Source: Sequoia sempervirens
Taxonomy: Eukaryota; Streptophyta; Pinopsida; Cupressales; Cupressaceae
Direction: 5' to 3'
Length of the DNA: 64,000 nucleotides
Assembly: GCA_007258455.2 (NCBI GenBank)
Contig: VDFB02193867.1
Span: 568,593,469 to 568,657,468 of the forward strand
Shown: positions 10,627 to 22,853 of the stretch, one piece after another
How positions within the stretch are numbered: position 1 is the first letter of the stretch
Layout of the letters: each line of letters begins with the position of its first letter
Position numbers and translations under genes: made by a program
The notes under the pieces: model-generated
What the model was told of the DNA's origin: nothing
The model's input: the letters and a program-made list of their open reading frames with translations, nothing else
The model's database searches: none

Positions 10627-11199
10627 ATTTCTACGTAGCGGATACCAAATCCTCCACAAGTTTCTTCACTGGGTTGCATTGCCTGAATCCCAGTGAGGTC
10701 ACCAGCACGCACTTTACCAGGTCGGTTCCGAACAACCCAACAAATACAAGCAATCAGTTTGGGGTTTGTGTGGAATTTACAACTATAGAGGCGTTCCTGG
10801 GTATCAACATCCTGGGAATAACAATTTCTCATGTAGATGTGGTAGTGGGTGGACTGGTGCCTCCCTATCCAAATGTAAGAGGTGATGAAATTACTTAGGT
10901 TTTTGTATGTACTTTTCCCCTCCTGTCCTGAAGAAGGTATGCCTGCTAATATTATTTTCTTGGATGTCTTTACTGCGCATTTCCTACAATCACTGCACTC
11001 TGTTAGAAAACAATAGAAATCGCCTTTACACCCGCCAATTGCATCAATTTGAAGGTTCTTTTTAAGTGAGTGCGCATAAATTTGGAGCAGCTAATTACAT
11101 AGGTTTGAAGGCTTCCTTTCTGTGTCATAAATGCATTAACTTGAAAGTCTCTTCTTTAACATTTATGGTTGTTGGCCTTACACCCGCCATTTGTAGTTA
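10627..11199 (+). repeat. 573-bp segment, copy 1 (in A leader)
   Basis: Aligns without gaps to 19403-19975, with about 28 mismatches by my count (about 95% identity). One + frame, about 10740-10875, ends in NNNFSCRCGSGWTG followed by a Cys, fitting by eye the EGF-like signature C-x-C-x2-G-W-x(4,8)-C, then a stop. The segment may hold part of a captured host gene, although both strands have other open frames. Differences between the two copies look neutral. Confidence 0.75.
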
Positions 11200-12068
11200 C
11201 TTTAAAACCTCTCCAACTATCATTACTGCGAGGCTTTGTGCCTACTAATAGCCTTTGGTTGAAATTTTCTCATTCCTTTTATTTTAATAAATCCCTTGAG
11301 GTGGTCAACAAATTCCATAATATGACATTTCTTTGAGGGATCTTGTCAAACGGTGAAGGAGGTAGTCATCACACCCCAAATTAAATTAAGCTTGCAAAGG
11401 TATTGAATACCAACCTATGCCAACACTTCTGATGCTAAGTTATATGACAACACAATATAGATGGAAAAAATCTACATCATTGCTATGGGTAATAATTGTA
11501 CGTTTACCCATACATAATGCTCCCAATATTTCAAGTCTGACATAATAATATCTAATTCTTAGTGTGAGGTAGACGTAGTGGAAAAGCATAATGTGGAAAA
11601 ATGTTTACACTTTAGTTTTATTAAAGCTAACGTTATTATACCTTATCTTGACTCCTAATTATGTTTGGTGAGATTGTGTCATTCGGAAAGAAAGGCTTTC
11701 AAATGTTAGTTTGGTAAGAATGAATTATTGGAAAATTGTTTAGTTTTGACTCACATTTGCTTTAAAATATTTGGAAATCAATATTCTTATTAATGTTTCA
11801 TCTATTAACTCAAAATCTCTAGTCTTTCAATTTGAAATCATTGAAGTTAATACTTAAAAAAATGAATAAATTGGTCTTCACATGATTTGTCTTTTTTATC
11901 TTATAGGGATTTTGTTCACGCAAAAGACTTGCAACGTTGGAGCATTGGAAACAATCTTGGATGAATCTTAGAGCTAAAGAGGATTGAAGCATTAAATTTG
12001 AACTTGAAAAAAAAACATTTTTTAATGCTTATTGTGATAATCTAGAGCTTTCTTTCTATGCTTTAATT

Positions 12069-13752
12069 TGTTGTCCCTTAGTGTTGTTTGGCATTAATGT
12101 CAATACACTAAGGTTGATGATATAGGTTGTCCACATGGTGGTGTTTTTCCTCAGTTGTGCATGTGTTTATATATCTATGTTGATCCTCATCCTGCATTTG
12201 ATTTTGTAATGTTCAGTTGCACATCTATTGGTATCTTTACTGAAGTGTAGTGATGCAGGTCTTATTCGTAAATGGGGCATTGCTACATATATCATAAAGA
12301 AATATGGTTCTCCAAATAATATTCTAGAATGGGGCATATTGACATTTTTTTCAAGACATCATTATTCATCTAAAAAGTCGCAAATGATAAAAGGAAGTAA
12401 TGATAATGTTTTTTTACAAGTCAAAACCTACAAGAATCATTTGCATTCTTGGTGGTAATTATTTTGTGGGATTTATTCCCATCATATTACTTGAACATGA
12501 AATATCATTATGTTGTGTTTGAAAGCTTTTATGAGGCTTTGAGAAACTTGATGGTTGATTCATTTGTCGGTGAGGGTTTGTTACCTTCTTGGAATAGTAT
12601 GCATTAAGTATGTGTTCTTGACACCGTTTAGTTGTGATTGGGGTTTGTTGTGTTTACCTGAGTTTTTGTAAGCTAGAAATGATTGGTTGTTAAAAGGGAT
12701 CAATGTTTGTTTTGGAAAATCAAAATCTCTATGTCGTGTTTAAATTGGTAATGTTTCTTTTAAGTCCATAATGGGTCTCCTATCAGTGTTTTTAGTAGTT
12801 TTGTTTACTTGTTTAGTGTTTACCCTCTATTGTAGATACTTGTGTTTCGTTGTAAATAAACCCTTGTCGGGCCTTCTATTGATGTTTGTGGGTTTATTCA
12901 AATGTAACATGGGTTATTGTGTGTTTATGGTTATTCATCTATGATTAATGATGTTGGTTTTGTTGTAAGATATGTGACAGTTATCTATTGTTTATCTTCA
13001 ATGTTTTCTTAGCAAGAAACCTTTTGTTTTGAGCCAATGCATTATGATTCAGTTTTTTGTAAGAAGATATATGTTTACAGTTAAAAACAATAGTTATATA
13101 CAATTCTCTCATAAGCTATTTTCTTGACAAGTTTATAACTAGCAAGGGTAGTTCGATTTATGTGGAAGTTGTTCATATAGTTTTCAAATATATTTTGTTT
13201 TCAAAACAGAGAACTTATATATATTTTGAATTTCTCATTCAATATAAAAAAAAGGAGAGGTTTTGAAAGGCACAAATTATATCTTTCTGAAAGGCAATAT
13301 ATTATTTTTGAAGCTTGGAATTTTGTAACTCTGATTTTGATGTCATTGCAGAATAGAGTGTATGATTAATGAAATAGAGATCAACTCTATAATTATACTA
13401 CTTTGATATATGTACATTTCAAAAGACTATCAGTGAGATAGCACTATAAGACTATCAGTGAGATAGCACCAATGCTAGTGAGACAAATTTTTCAGTAAGA
13501 CTTTGTACAAAGAATATTTTTCAAATAAGGCTAGTGAGGCCACATTTGAGTGGTTTTATTCCCTGTGAGGGTTTCCACTCAAGACAAATTCCATTTCAAT
13601 CTTTTAAAAGTATTTGCTTCATTGTTTACTCATTTATATTTTCAGCATAAGTGCATTCATGATCAAATTATTATTTAAAACTTTTAAAAAGAATTGATTA
13701 GTTCGTTAACACTAATTCACCCCCCCGTCTCAGCTTTAACTACACTCCAACA
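12069..13752 (+). mobile_element. Solo LTR of a Ty1/copia element
   Basis: Starts TGTTGTCCCTTAG and ends ACTCCAACA, flanked by TAATT on both sides (12064-12068 and 13753-13757). Its start resembles the 5' LTR of element F (TGTTGTCATTAATG), and its end has the same AATTCACCCCCC-type block found before the F primer-binding site. No internal region is present, so it was formed by LTR-LTR recombination. Same strand as A. Confidence 0.85.
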
Positions 13753-14322
13753 TAATTTTCTATTTTAAACCAACTCTCATCTTTTTTGGGGCTCTAAAAA
13801 GAACACTTCAATTTCTTGTTACAAAAGGGCTTAAAATGAACTTTAGAACACAAACTTACTAGAGTTAGTTTTTGGATTTAACAATTGAACAAGGCAATCT
13901 TCACATTTCCTTTGGTGCTTAAAAAGAAGTCATTATTGCTTTGTGGGATTAAAAAGAACATGTGCTACTTTTTTTTGTAATTTATTACTCAAACTAACAC
14001 CATTGAAAGGACGTATGCACTTCTCTCGCACCTAACGACGATCTTGAGAATCAAAAGGATTTTTTCGTGATCTTAGGTTGGGATAAATTAATTGCCTCCA
14101 CATTTAATTTTGGGACTAAAATTGAACAAAACATCTTGTGAGTGTGAGTAAACCTATTGCGTTTATTCTCTCTTTGTTTCTCAACAAAGATCTATCGAGT
14201 TACGTATATGTTTGCTTGATTTTGTTTATCTTCAAGGGCCTACCTTGGGGAAAAAGTACTCACCCAAGGGAATGACTCAACTGGTAACACTCTAAAGCCA
14301 AGAGTATTTCCAGTTGGGATAT

Positions 14323-15440
14323 TGTGAGCACCCCTAAATCTACAAATTATCAATCGCCAACACTCACTAGTGGGGTTATTTTATGCAAATGCAAATCTAT
14401 GAATACTCCTATGAAATAATACATCCTACTTCACAAGCAAACTAATTGAAAGCATAAAAGAAGCATGATATATAACTATTCCATAGTGGATTGGTGTCAC
14501 TTGTGAGAAGTGACCCTTTCCCAATCCTTGACAAGTTCAAATGATGAAGATTGTTGAAGATGCTATGAAGTGGAAAAATTTAGCTCTTAATTTAAGAGAG
14601 TAACTTTGCATGAAGATTGTGGATGATAGAAATGAATAATGAACCTTATATTTATAGAATCTCAAGTTGGAAGAATGCCCAAAAGAGAGCAATGTGGAAC
14701 AAATATTCAACCAATGGGAAAGTGCCATTTGTCAACATGTGAATGGTTGAGGAATGTGCAAGTTTTGGTCAATGTGCCAATAAATGAGATTAGTTGGCCT
14801 TTTCAAATTCAAATTTGGCTTGTTGGAGGGAGAAAAAGGGACTTAAATTCCAAGTGGGGGACATGTAAGAGGGGATTAATGCCATGTTGGAAGGGACAAG
14901 TCAACTTGTTTGAAATTCAAACTTGAGGGAATATTCTCCAAAGATGCCTTGTTGAGGGAAAATGAGGATTTAATAAATGAATTAAAATGTTTTATTTGTC
15001 CAAGTGGGAAAAGCTAGATGATGTAATGGGTGATTAGATTAGATTAATCAAGATTAGATTAATTTAGTGAGGGATTAGGTGATTTGACCCATTTGACTTA
15101 GATTTAGAGATTTAAACTAAATCAAAGGGAGATGAAAGATGATTTTAGATTTAATTAAATAAAGGTTTGATTTATTTAATCAAAGATGGATAATGATAGG
15201 TGTAAATTAATAAAATTTAATTTATTCAATTTAAATGAATGACCTTAGGAGGTTGAATTTAATCAAAAGATGGAATGTTAGGATTTGATTAAAAATTGAT
15301 CTATTTAATCAAATGAGGTAATGATTTAATTAAATAAAGTGAATTTATTTAATTAGAGGATGAAATGTTATATTTAATTAAATGAAGGTTATTCAATTAA
15401 AATGGTTAATTGAAATGCATGCATATTTTACATGTCTACA
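14323..15440 (-). mobile_element. Solo LTR of a Tat-family element
   Basis: On the - strand it starts TGTAGACATG and ends GGGGTGCTCACA like the LTRs of A. It is flanked by GATAT at 14318-14322 and 15441-15445. The sequence across the empty site is preserved in the leader of C near 36454-36480. Length 1118 bp. Confidence 0.93.
14645..14658 (-). promoter_or_regulatory. TATA-like box in solo Tat LTR
   Basis: Reads TCTATAAATATAAG on the - strand, at the place equivalent to the A LTR site. Confidence 0.5.
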
Positions 15441-17129
15441 GATATAAAAGTGGGTACTGGAACAAAGAATAGTATCACACTGTTGGCTCCAACGAGAAGA
15501 GCAGCAATGGTCTCTTGCCTCGATGGGTCAACTCCTACGAATAGAAAGTTTGAATTAAAACCCTGTTGTAGAAAGGCCAAAATCCTTATCTATTTGTTGG
15601 TGCAAGAACAGTTGTTCTAAAATTGCCCCAAACTTTTACAATTTTTAGTAGAAATGGAAAGTATACCATGGGAGTTTCATGGGTATTGATGCTTCCCTGC
15701 CCCGAAAGAAGTGTTGAGCTGTGGAGGGGGGCTAGTGGGGTCAAGCATCTAACCATTCACTAAAATAAGTGTAGCTAGACTTGTCCAAGTGGGGACTCAA
15801 CAAATATAGTCTTTTATATCCATAGGATTGTTCTTGTTCTTAGTTACAAAACACTTTTCTTGTTTGAAAATATTTGGAAACAAACATTTAACATTTTCCA
15901 TCAAAACTTCAAACCCTTTAGGAAGCAAATACAATTGACCAAATTCATTTGTTATTTCTTTCCCTTGGGATATTATCCTTGGAGGTTTCTAAACACTTGG
16001 ATTATATCTCAATTTGCTTACTAAAGTTAACAATAGGTAACCCTTCCCTTGATTTCATCAAAGTTTCACATAATATACCTTGCGAAATGAGAAGAAGTTG
16101 AGACATTAGACATCTAGTTTGAAAAGTTAATCAAGAAGTGTTTGTGGTAAAACAAAGTAATTAACAAAAGAATAAAAACAATTGGACCCCACACATGTGT
16201 CTCCAATGATTTCATGAAAGATCAAGATCAAGAAACCAAAGGTAAAAGCTCGTAGTCCAAAATATCACCAAAAGTGTCTCTCAACACTATACAAATTCAA
16301 ACGAAGACTGGTTTTTAACTTTTATAGAAAAACTTCAAAAAACAATCCTAGTTTATACTCATTTTATTATTGTCAAAACCCAAATATTTTTAGGAAGTTT
16401 GAGCATCTTGCTTAGAAAAAGAACATTCTTCAAAACTGAGGTCTAGAAAGCAAGTGTCTTTTTAGGTAAACATAGGATCAAAATCAAACCTTCATCCATC
16501 TTTGAACATCGAACAAAAATCATCTCATCATCAACTCTTTGAAAATCTTGGAAAAATCCTTCATGTTAAACTTTGGGAAAATCATTTGAAACCAATCCAG
16601 AAACATCTTGTTTGATTAAATGTGTGTAGATGCATCCTTCTCCACATATTTAGTCAAATTAGCAAACCTTGCGGACAAATTTATCCCTTGATAAAATCCA
16701 ACATCTTGGGGTTTAGGAGTTCATAATCAAAAAATCAAAATCCAATCAAAGGTCATCTTGTTTGGTTAAGTGTGTTTAGATGAATCCTTCTTCTCACACT
16801 TAGTCAAATTAGCTCATCTTGAGGACAAATTTGCTCTAGGAAAACATCCAACCTCTTAGATTTTATGAGTTCACAATCTAAATCCAAATAAAATCAAATC
16901 TTATCGCAAATCAACATCAAACATCAAATCCAAGTCCTAAAGTTTAACATATCCTTCAAGATTTCTCAAGAGTTCTAAACATCCATATCATCCATCTTTT
17001 ACACATCTACATAATTTCACCTTTGATCCTTGAAACATCATAAATTTTCTTTTTTTTTTACTTAAAGTTACATCAATCCAAATAATTAGAGATTCATCTC
17101 CCACGTTCTTGAAAATTGATCCCTATTTT

Positions 17130-17182
17130 ATGGTGCAAACAAGATCTCAACACAAGAGGAACATGGAAGCCAACAAAGAAAC
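17130..17182 (+). pseudogene. A gag, first 17 codons (split by B)
   Basis: ATG at 17130-17132 starts MVQTRSQHKRNMEANKE. The same start with small changes opens the E gag at 45168. The codon at 17181 is cut by insertion B and resumes at 20028 after the duplicated GAAAC. The start is chosen by agreement with E and the absence of upstream coding similarity. Confidence 0.85.
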
Positions 17183-18240
17183 TGTAGACGTCAAATTTTG
17201 CATTTTCTCAAAACACACATTAGTATTGCCATTTAAAACAAAACAAAATAAGAACATCCCTATGAAATAATGAAACATGTTAATCATGCAATGAAAGGAA
17301 TCAAGGAAACTAAACAAAGCATATAAAAAACATGATCCAACTTTATCTCATAGTGGATTGGTGCTTCTATGGAAAGAAGCCCTTTCACAATCCTTTGCTA
17401 AGCTCCGTGATATTGATGATCTGAAATGCTATGAAGATGATATGAGATGGACAAAATTAGCTCTCAATTGAAGAGAGTAACTTTGCATGGATTGTGGATC
17501 AAGTTGTGGAGATGAAATGCTAAGATTGTGGAGGATTAAACCAATGGAGATGATCCTTATTTATAGAATAGAATGATATAAGAATGACAAACATGGAGGA
17601 TGTGGGAATAAAAATAGGCCAATGAAAAGAGGCCACTTGTCAACTTGTGATAGGTTGGAGGATGAGCACATTTTGGTTAATGTGCCAAAGAGGGGGAGAT
17701 TTCAAATTTGAATTTGAGAGTTAAATGTTGAGTTTGATTTGTGCAAGGGACATGGAAGAGCTCATAAATTCCTTGTTGGATGTACATGTCAACTTTTTTT
17801 TGAATTCAAATTTGAGGGAATATTCCTCAAATATGCCATGTTGATGGAAAATGCTGATTTTATAAATGAATTAAAATGCTTTATTGGTACAAGTGGGAAA
17901 AGCTAGAGGAAGTGATGGGTGATTAGATTAGGTTAATTAGAATTAGATTAACTTAGATGATGATTAGATGCCTTTGACCCATTTGAATTAAATATTTTGA
18001 TTTATTTAAATCAAAAGGGATGGAAGGTGATTTCAAACTTAATTAAATAAAGGTTTGGTTTATTTAATCAAGGAGGGTGATGTGAGACTTAAATTAAACA
18101 AAGTTGATTTATTTAATTTAAATGGATAACCTTAGGAATAAAGACCTGATTTACCTGGTGAATAGATTTGATGCGTTTGATTTATTTAATGAGCGGGTGA
18201 ATATGAACTAAGTGCATAATGCTAATTTCACATGTCTACA
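17183..18240 (-). repeat. Element B 3' LTR
   Basis: Plus-strand ends are TGTAGACGTC and CACATGTCTACA. It resembles the solo LTR and the C LTRs over much of its length. A TATA-like site (TCTATAAATAAG on the - strand) lies at 17556-17567. Confidence 0.85.
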
Positions 18241-18258
18241 TTTTGCCCCTCTTTGAAG
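18241..18258 (-). other. Polypurine tract of B
   Basis: CTTCAAAGAGGGGCAAAA on the - strand directly before the 3' LTR, the usual plus-strand primer site. The same tract is present in C. Confidence 0.85.
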
Positions 18259-19402
18259 CAATGTACTTACTGCGTTGGTTCAAAGAATAAACTTTTCGCA
18301 ATCAAAATTCAAAATTTTTCTTATTTTTTCGAATGCCCCAACAGAAAGAAGTACACTAGTACAATGATTGCCCCCTCAAGAGATCGAGCGAAAAGATTCT
18401 AATTGAGGGTCAATCTCGCGATGAAGAGGTTCAAAATGGATGGTTATGGATGATGATGCAAATGAGATAGTTCTTAAGATGCTTATAATAACAAATCTAT
18501 ATTATCTTAAACAACTTGAATGATGATATGATGTATGAGATGGATGAAATGGATTATGTGATATGCTATGATTATGCAATGAATGTTTTATGCAAATATG
18601 TGATTTATGAGATGCTAAGACTAACAAATCTATATTATGATGATGAACATGCATATGGGATGATATGTAGAATACTGATGGTTCGTGGATGCAAGATGGA
18701 TGCCCTGGTGATGATGATTAACTATTCATGATGTGATGTTAGTGTGGAAAAGAAGAAATTAGATTATGACAAGAGGATCCAACAAGCCAACTTTATGATG
18801 ATGAGAAATGGTGATGAAAAATGGATAATTTGGTTATCAAGGATTGGGATTTTAAAAGGGATACTTACCTTATGTTTGATTACACATGTAGATACGATGC
18901 ATCAAGGTATAAAGAACTAGGATGGCATTATACCTAGTGTGATGGACTTTGACTCGACAAGCAGATAGGAGTATTCTTGTTCACACTTGACATATGAAAA
19001 CCTTGCTAGGACTTACCTAACAAAGCAAGTATTCACCAAGTTATTTTACAAGAATTTCCAATCAAGCACAATAAAAAAAAGATAATGATCATTGCCCCAT
19101 TCCTATCTCTCTAAATCCTTTGTTCAAATATCATCGAGAGGTCCTTGAAATGAGCGCAATAAGATAAATCAAAAGAAAAGATCAAGTATGCAAACAAGCC
19201 AATGTTCTTCATATCTCTAGCCAAAGGGATGTGTTTTGATAGGATAAGAATCCAAAGTGATATCCAAAATGATGCCCATTGTCGGAATGATATATCCTAG
19301 GATATGCATTGTATAGGATGATGATGGGTTGATAAGTTGATTGATAGGCTATTGATATAAGGTTGACTGACATGTCTGAAAATGATCAAGAGTTTGATTT
19401 TG
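18259..19402 (-). other. 3' noncoding remains of B
   Basis: Matches the part of C next to its 3' LTR (24078-25350) almost colinearly. Contains A/T-rich repeats of GATGATATG type and no coding motifs. Confidence 0.7.
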
Positions 19403-19975
19403 ATTTCTACGTAGCGGATACCAAATCCTCCACAAGTTTCTTCACTAGGTTGCATTGCCTGAATCCCAGTGAGGTCACCAGCACGCACTTTACCAGGTTG
19501 GTTCCGAACAACCCAACAAATACAAGCAACCAGTTTGGGGTTTGAGTGGCATTTACAACTATAGAGGCATTACTGGGTATCAACATCTTGGGAATAACAA
19601 TTTCTCATGTAGATGTGGTAGTGGGTGGACTGGTGCCTCCCTATCCACATGTAAGAGGTGATGAAATTACTTAGGTTTTTGTGTGTACTTTTCCCCTCCT
19701 GTCCTGAAGAAGGTATGCCTACTAATACTATTTTCTTTGATGTCTTTACTGTGCATTTCCTACAATCACTGCACTCTATTAGAAAACAATATAAATCACC
19801 TTTACACCCGTCAATTGCATCAATTTGAAGGTTCTTTGTAAGTGATTGGGCACAAATTTGGAGCAGCTAATTGCATAGGTCTGAAGGCTTCCTTTCTGTG
19901 TCATAAATGCATTAACTTGAAAGCCTCTTCTTTAACATTTATGGTTTTTGGACTTACACCTGCCATTTGTAGTTA
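19403..19975 (+). repeat. 573-bp segment, copy 2 (scar in B)
   Basis: Colinear with 10627-11199. It replaces the missing internal DNA and most of the 5' LTR of B. Its joins share 3-4 bp with the flanking sequences (ATTT at the left, TTA at the right), as in end-joining or copied filler. Its orientation agrees with A and is opposite to B. Confidence 0.75.
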
Positions 19976-20027
19976 ATGAGCGGATGAATATGAACTAAGT
20001 GCATAATGCTAATTTCATGTGTCTACA
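19976..20027 (-). repeat. Stub of B 5' LTR
   Basis: Matches the last 52 or so bases of 17183-18240 (ATGAGCGG to TCTACA), the outer U3 end of the LTR on the - strand. Confidence 0.85.
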
Positions 20028-21119
20028 GAAACATCTACTTTGAGTGAATTGATTCAGACAGCTCCCAAAATGAATCCCATTGGGTCTCGCAGTCTCACAA
20101 TTAACCTTCACCCATTTTTGCAAGACTGTCAAGAGGAAGATGTCCAAGTGGAGGATCTTACCAATAATCCCTTTGGGATGTCACATGAGTAAATCACTCA
20201 AATAGTTCAAAAACCAGAGAATCATAAGATTTTCAACATCATGTTAAGAATCAATCCCTCACTATACGTGCTCAAATTACCAAAGCAAGGGGCTAATTTC
20301 CCCTCTTATTTTGATGTGAGCACTATTGTGGAACCATCTTTTGGGATCATGCCTCCAATCTCATCTACCATCCCCATTTCATCTACACCCTCATTTCAAA
20401 GCATCACTCAAAACATCCCACAAATTACATCTTCTATCACTCCAACTCAACCCATTGTTAACAAGGGAAGTGCATTTTTCAATGCATTTCAAACACATCT
20501 TCTTGTAAACAATCAGTATTTGGATGCAAACACCATCTTGGGATAGTCCATTCCCAAAAATCCATCACATCCATATGTCCTTCTCACCTTTCATGATCCA
20601 CATCATTCATAATCATCATTTCATGCAACACCCCAAACCTCTCTCCCCATAACTTCACAAGGAGAAGGTGGCTTATTTGGACCAAGGGGCATCCTTTACA
20701 CTACATCTTCATCATTCCCTCAAGGGAGTTTTCCACTTATGTCTCCACCACTCCCCCCTTGCAATCAATATCCACATCACCTCTTGGTTTAGGGCTTCCC
20801 CCTTTACCAAATATCAATCAAAAAAATCAAACCAACCCTTTGATTGTTAATCAAAAAATCATACGAAATACTTCCACCTTGCCATCGATATTGCAACAAT
20901 AGATGGAAACCATCCCGATAATGCAAACCACCACCATAACATCATCAACCACCCCCCTAACATCTCAAAACATGGTATCTCAAGGACCAACCACATCGAC
21001 CGCACCATCTACTACTCAAACCCCAATCATCAACATGACGGTGCCTCTCATCACCACAACAAGCACCATTCCAAATCTGCCACCACCACCACAAAACTCA
21101 AACACATCAAGCCAATATA

Positions 21120-21720
21120 GTATTGCATTGCAAGTTTCTCAACAAGCTGCCTATCAAAAGGCACTCCAGCAAGTACAAAAACAACAAACTGTGCAACTAG
21201 TTGCTCAGCAAGCCGCTTAATCTACACAAGCTGCTCAAGCTATGCAAGCTGCTCAAGCTGCCCAAGCCACATTACAAGCACAACAAGTGCAACAAGAACA
21301 ACAAGCTACTCGAACCCAAATATTATTACAACAACAACAATAACAAGCACAAGCACAAGCTCAAGCACAAGCTCAAGCTCAAGCACAAGCTCAAGATCAA
21401 GCACAAGCTCAAGCTCAAGCCCAAGCTCAAGCCCAAGCTCAAGTGCATGCTCAAGTGCATGCTCAAGCCCAATCCCAATATCAAGCACAACAAGCACAAG
21501 CACAAGCATAGTATCTTGCACAACAACAAGTAGCGCAACATCAAGCATATCAACAAGCACTGAATTAATATTAAGAGCAACAAGAAGCAACCCAATTAGC
21601 AGCTCAACAACAAGCGTTGTTGGCTCCACAACAATAGCAAGCTCAAAAATAGGCCTTAATAGCACAACAAAAATAGGACCAACAACAAGCATTATTGGTG
21701 CAACAACAATTACAAGCATA
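21120..21720 (+). repeat. Gln/Ala-coding repeat in A gag
   Basis: Dense CAA/CAG/GCN codons including CAAGCTCAAGCA-like hexamer and 12-mer arrays (21350-21470). The matching part of E gag is at 43500-43990. Predicted helical or coiled-coil and prone to length change. Confidence 0.85.
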
Positions 21721-22848
21721 TTTGGCACAACAACACATACAAACACCATCCATCAACATACCAACCAATCCACCCATCCCACCAAAAATTGAACCACCTC
21801 AAAACACTTTCATTCCACCCCTTGATCCACAAAATGATGCGACGACACAAATCAAGTTGCTCTCGCAACAAGTGCTCAATCTTCAATTAGGGTGAGCCAT
21901 GAAAACACCCAGTAACTTGTGTCCTTATCCATTCGATAGGATCCTTGTAATGAAACCATTCCTAAAGGGATATGAGATCCCAAAATCAAAAAAATATCGT
22001 GGGACAGGAAACCATGAAGATCACATCAGGGAGTTTCAGGTTCATTGCACGGAAGTCGCATATGATGATACCTATCTAATGCTACTATTTCCTAGAAGTT
22101 TGGTAGGCCATGCCATGGAATGGTTCTCTCACTTACCTATAGGCATTAAGACATTCCAAGAAATCATAGACGCATTCAACATCAAAATGGATTTTAGTAT
22201 AGAGGAACTATTAGCTCTAAAACAATGGAAGAATGAATCATTTGCTTCATTTCTACAACGATGGCAATCCAAGGCCAATCAAAGCAAATGGGTCATGCCT
22301 AAGGAACAAAAAGTGTGCACTATCATATCCAACCTTGATGGAGCCTTGGTATTCCATCTCAAAGTGAAAGGCATCACCACATATGACCAGTTGATCTCCA
22401 AGGCACTCAACATCAAATGAGACCTTATGACACAACCTAGAGGGTCAACCGCATATCCTGAATAGTAGAGCAATCACCCACCTACCAATTACAATGAAAA
22501 TCCTTGCACATGGGCAAGAAACAAAAATGTTACCAATGATGGTGTCGTCGATGCCAAAGTTGTCATCAGTTCCCCTTGGAAAAACACACCCGCACCATAA
22601 TCGCAACCTCAAAACCATCATCAAAACAATCATCAATCTAACACAACACAATAGTCGAACAATCAAGTGATCAACAACATCAATGATCAAAGGGGACCAC
22701 CCCAACAAAAAAAGAACTCCCCCAAGCAGAATTACACTACCCTTGGGGAACCACTTGAAGTCATCATGAAGAAATTAATAAGCGAAAATCTAATCAAGGC
22801 TCCCACATATGAGAATTACCAGGAACCAGATGTCAAACCACCCTAGTA

Positions 22849-22853
22849 CAATG
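22849..22853 (+). repeat. Target duplication of C, left copy (CAATG)
   Basis: Matches 38921-38925. Taking one copy out rejoins A gag codon for codon (YN then NENQ). Confidence 0.9.

Larger units (their letters stand above)
9402..12063 (+). other. A-specific leader part (variable slot)
   Basis: Untranslated region between the primer-binding site and the copia solo LTR. I see no similarity to the equivalent parts of C or E. It holds a CA dinucleotide run near 9569, the 573-bp segment at 10627-11199 that recurs at 19403-19975, and short ORFs with no recognised product. The DNA around 10150-10620 has a higher GC content than the rest. Confidence 0.55.
13758..17129 (+). other. Conserved Tat leader of A, with solo LTR inside
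   Basis: Once the solo LTR (14323-15440) is removed, this untranslated stretch matches, in inverse orientation, the leaders of C (35243-36970) and E (45169-47500). The best-conserved block is 14220-14322 plus 15446-15800. A region before gag conserved in three elements, with no shared ORF, suggests an RNA function such as packaging or translation control; that is inference. Confidence 0.7.
17183..20027 (-). mobile_element. Element B: internally deleted Tat-family element
   Basis: Bounded by GAAAC (17178-17182 and 20028-20032), inserted antisense in A gag. It consists of a complete 3' LTR (17183-18240), a polypurine tract, about 1.15 kb of 3' internal noncoding DNA like that of C (24060-25350), a 573-bp patch and the first 50 or so bases of the 5' LTR. 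No coding capacity. The surviving LTR outer ends show it integrated normally and was then deleted. Confidence 0.85.
20028..22853 (+). pseudogene. A gag, main part (Gln-rich region and capsid-like domain)
   Basis: Continues the gag reading frame after B. About 20028-20900 is Ser/Thr/Pro-rich with frameshifts. 21120-21720 is a Gln/Ala repeat region, much of it CAA/CAG/GCT codons, with several stops. 21899-22420 is the Retrotrans_gag capsid-type domain, with motifs LCPYPFDR, KYRGTGNHEDHIREFQVHC and NESFASFLQRW. The region from 22700 has GEPLEVIMKKLI. It is cut at 22853 by insertion C and resumes at 38921. Many stops are at positions where E has Gln. Gag would form the cytoplasmic particle. The gene is dead. 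Confidence 0.88.

Noticed and set aside
14323..15440. Solo LTR as the 3' LTR of a short element starting at 8252
   Set aside because: It is in the opposite orientation to 8252-9381 and has its own GATAT duplication.
21201..21749. Lys/His-rich + frame and Leu/Val-rich - frames
   Set aside because: Alternative frames of the Gln/Ala repeat of A gag, not genes.
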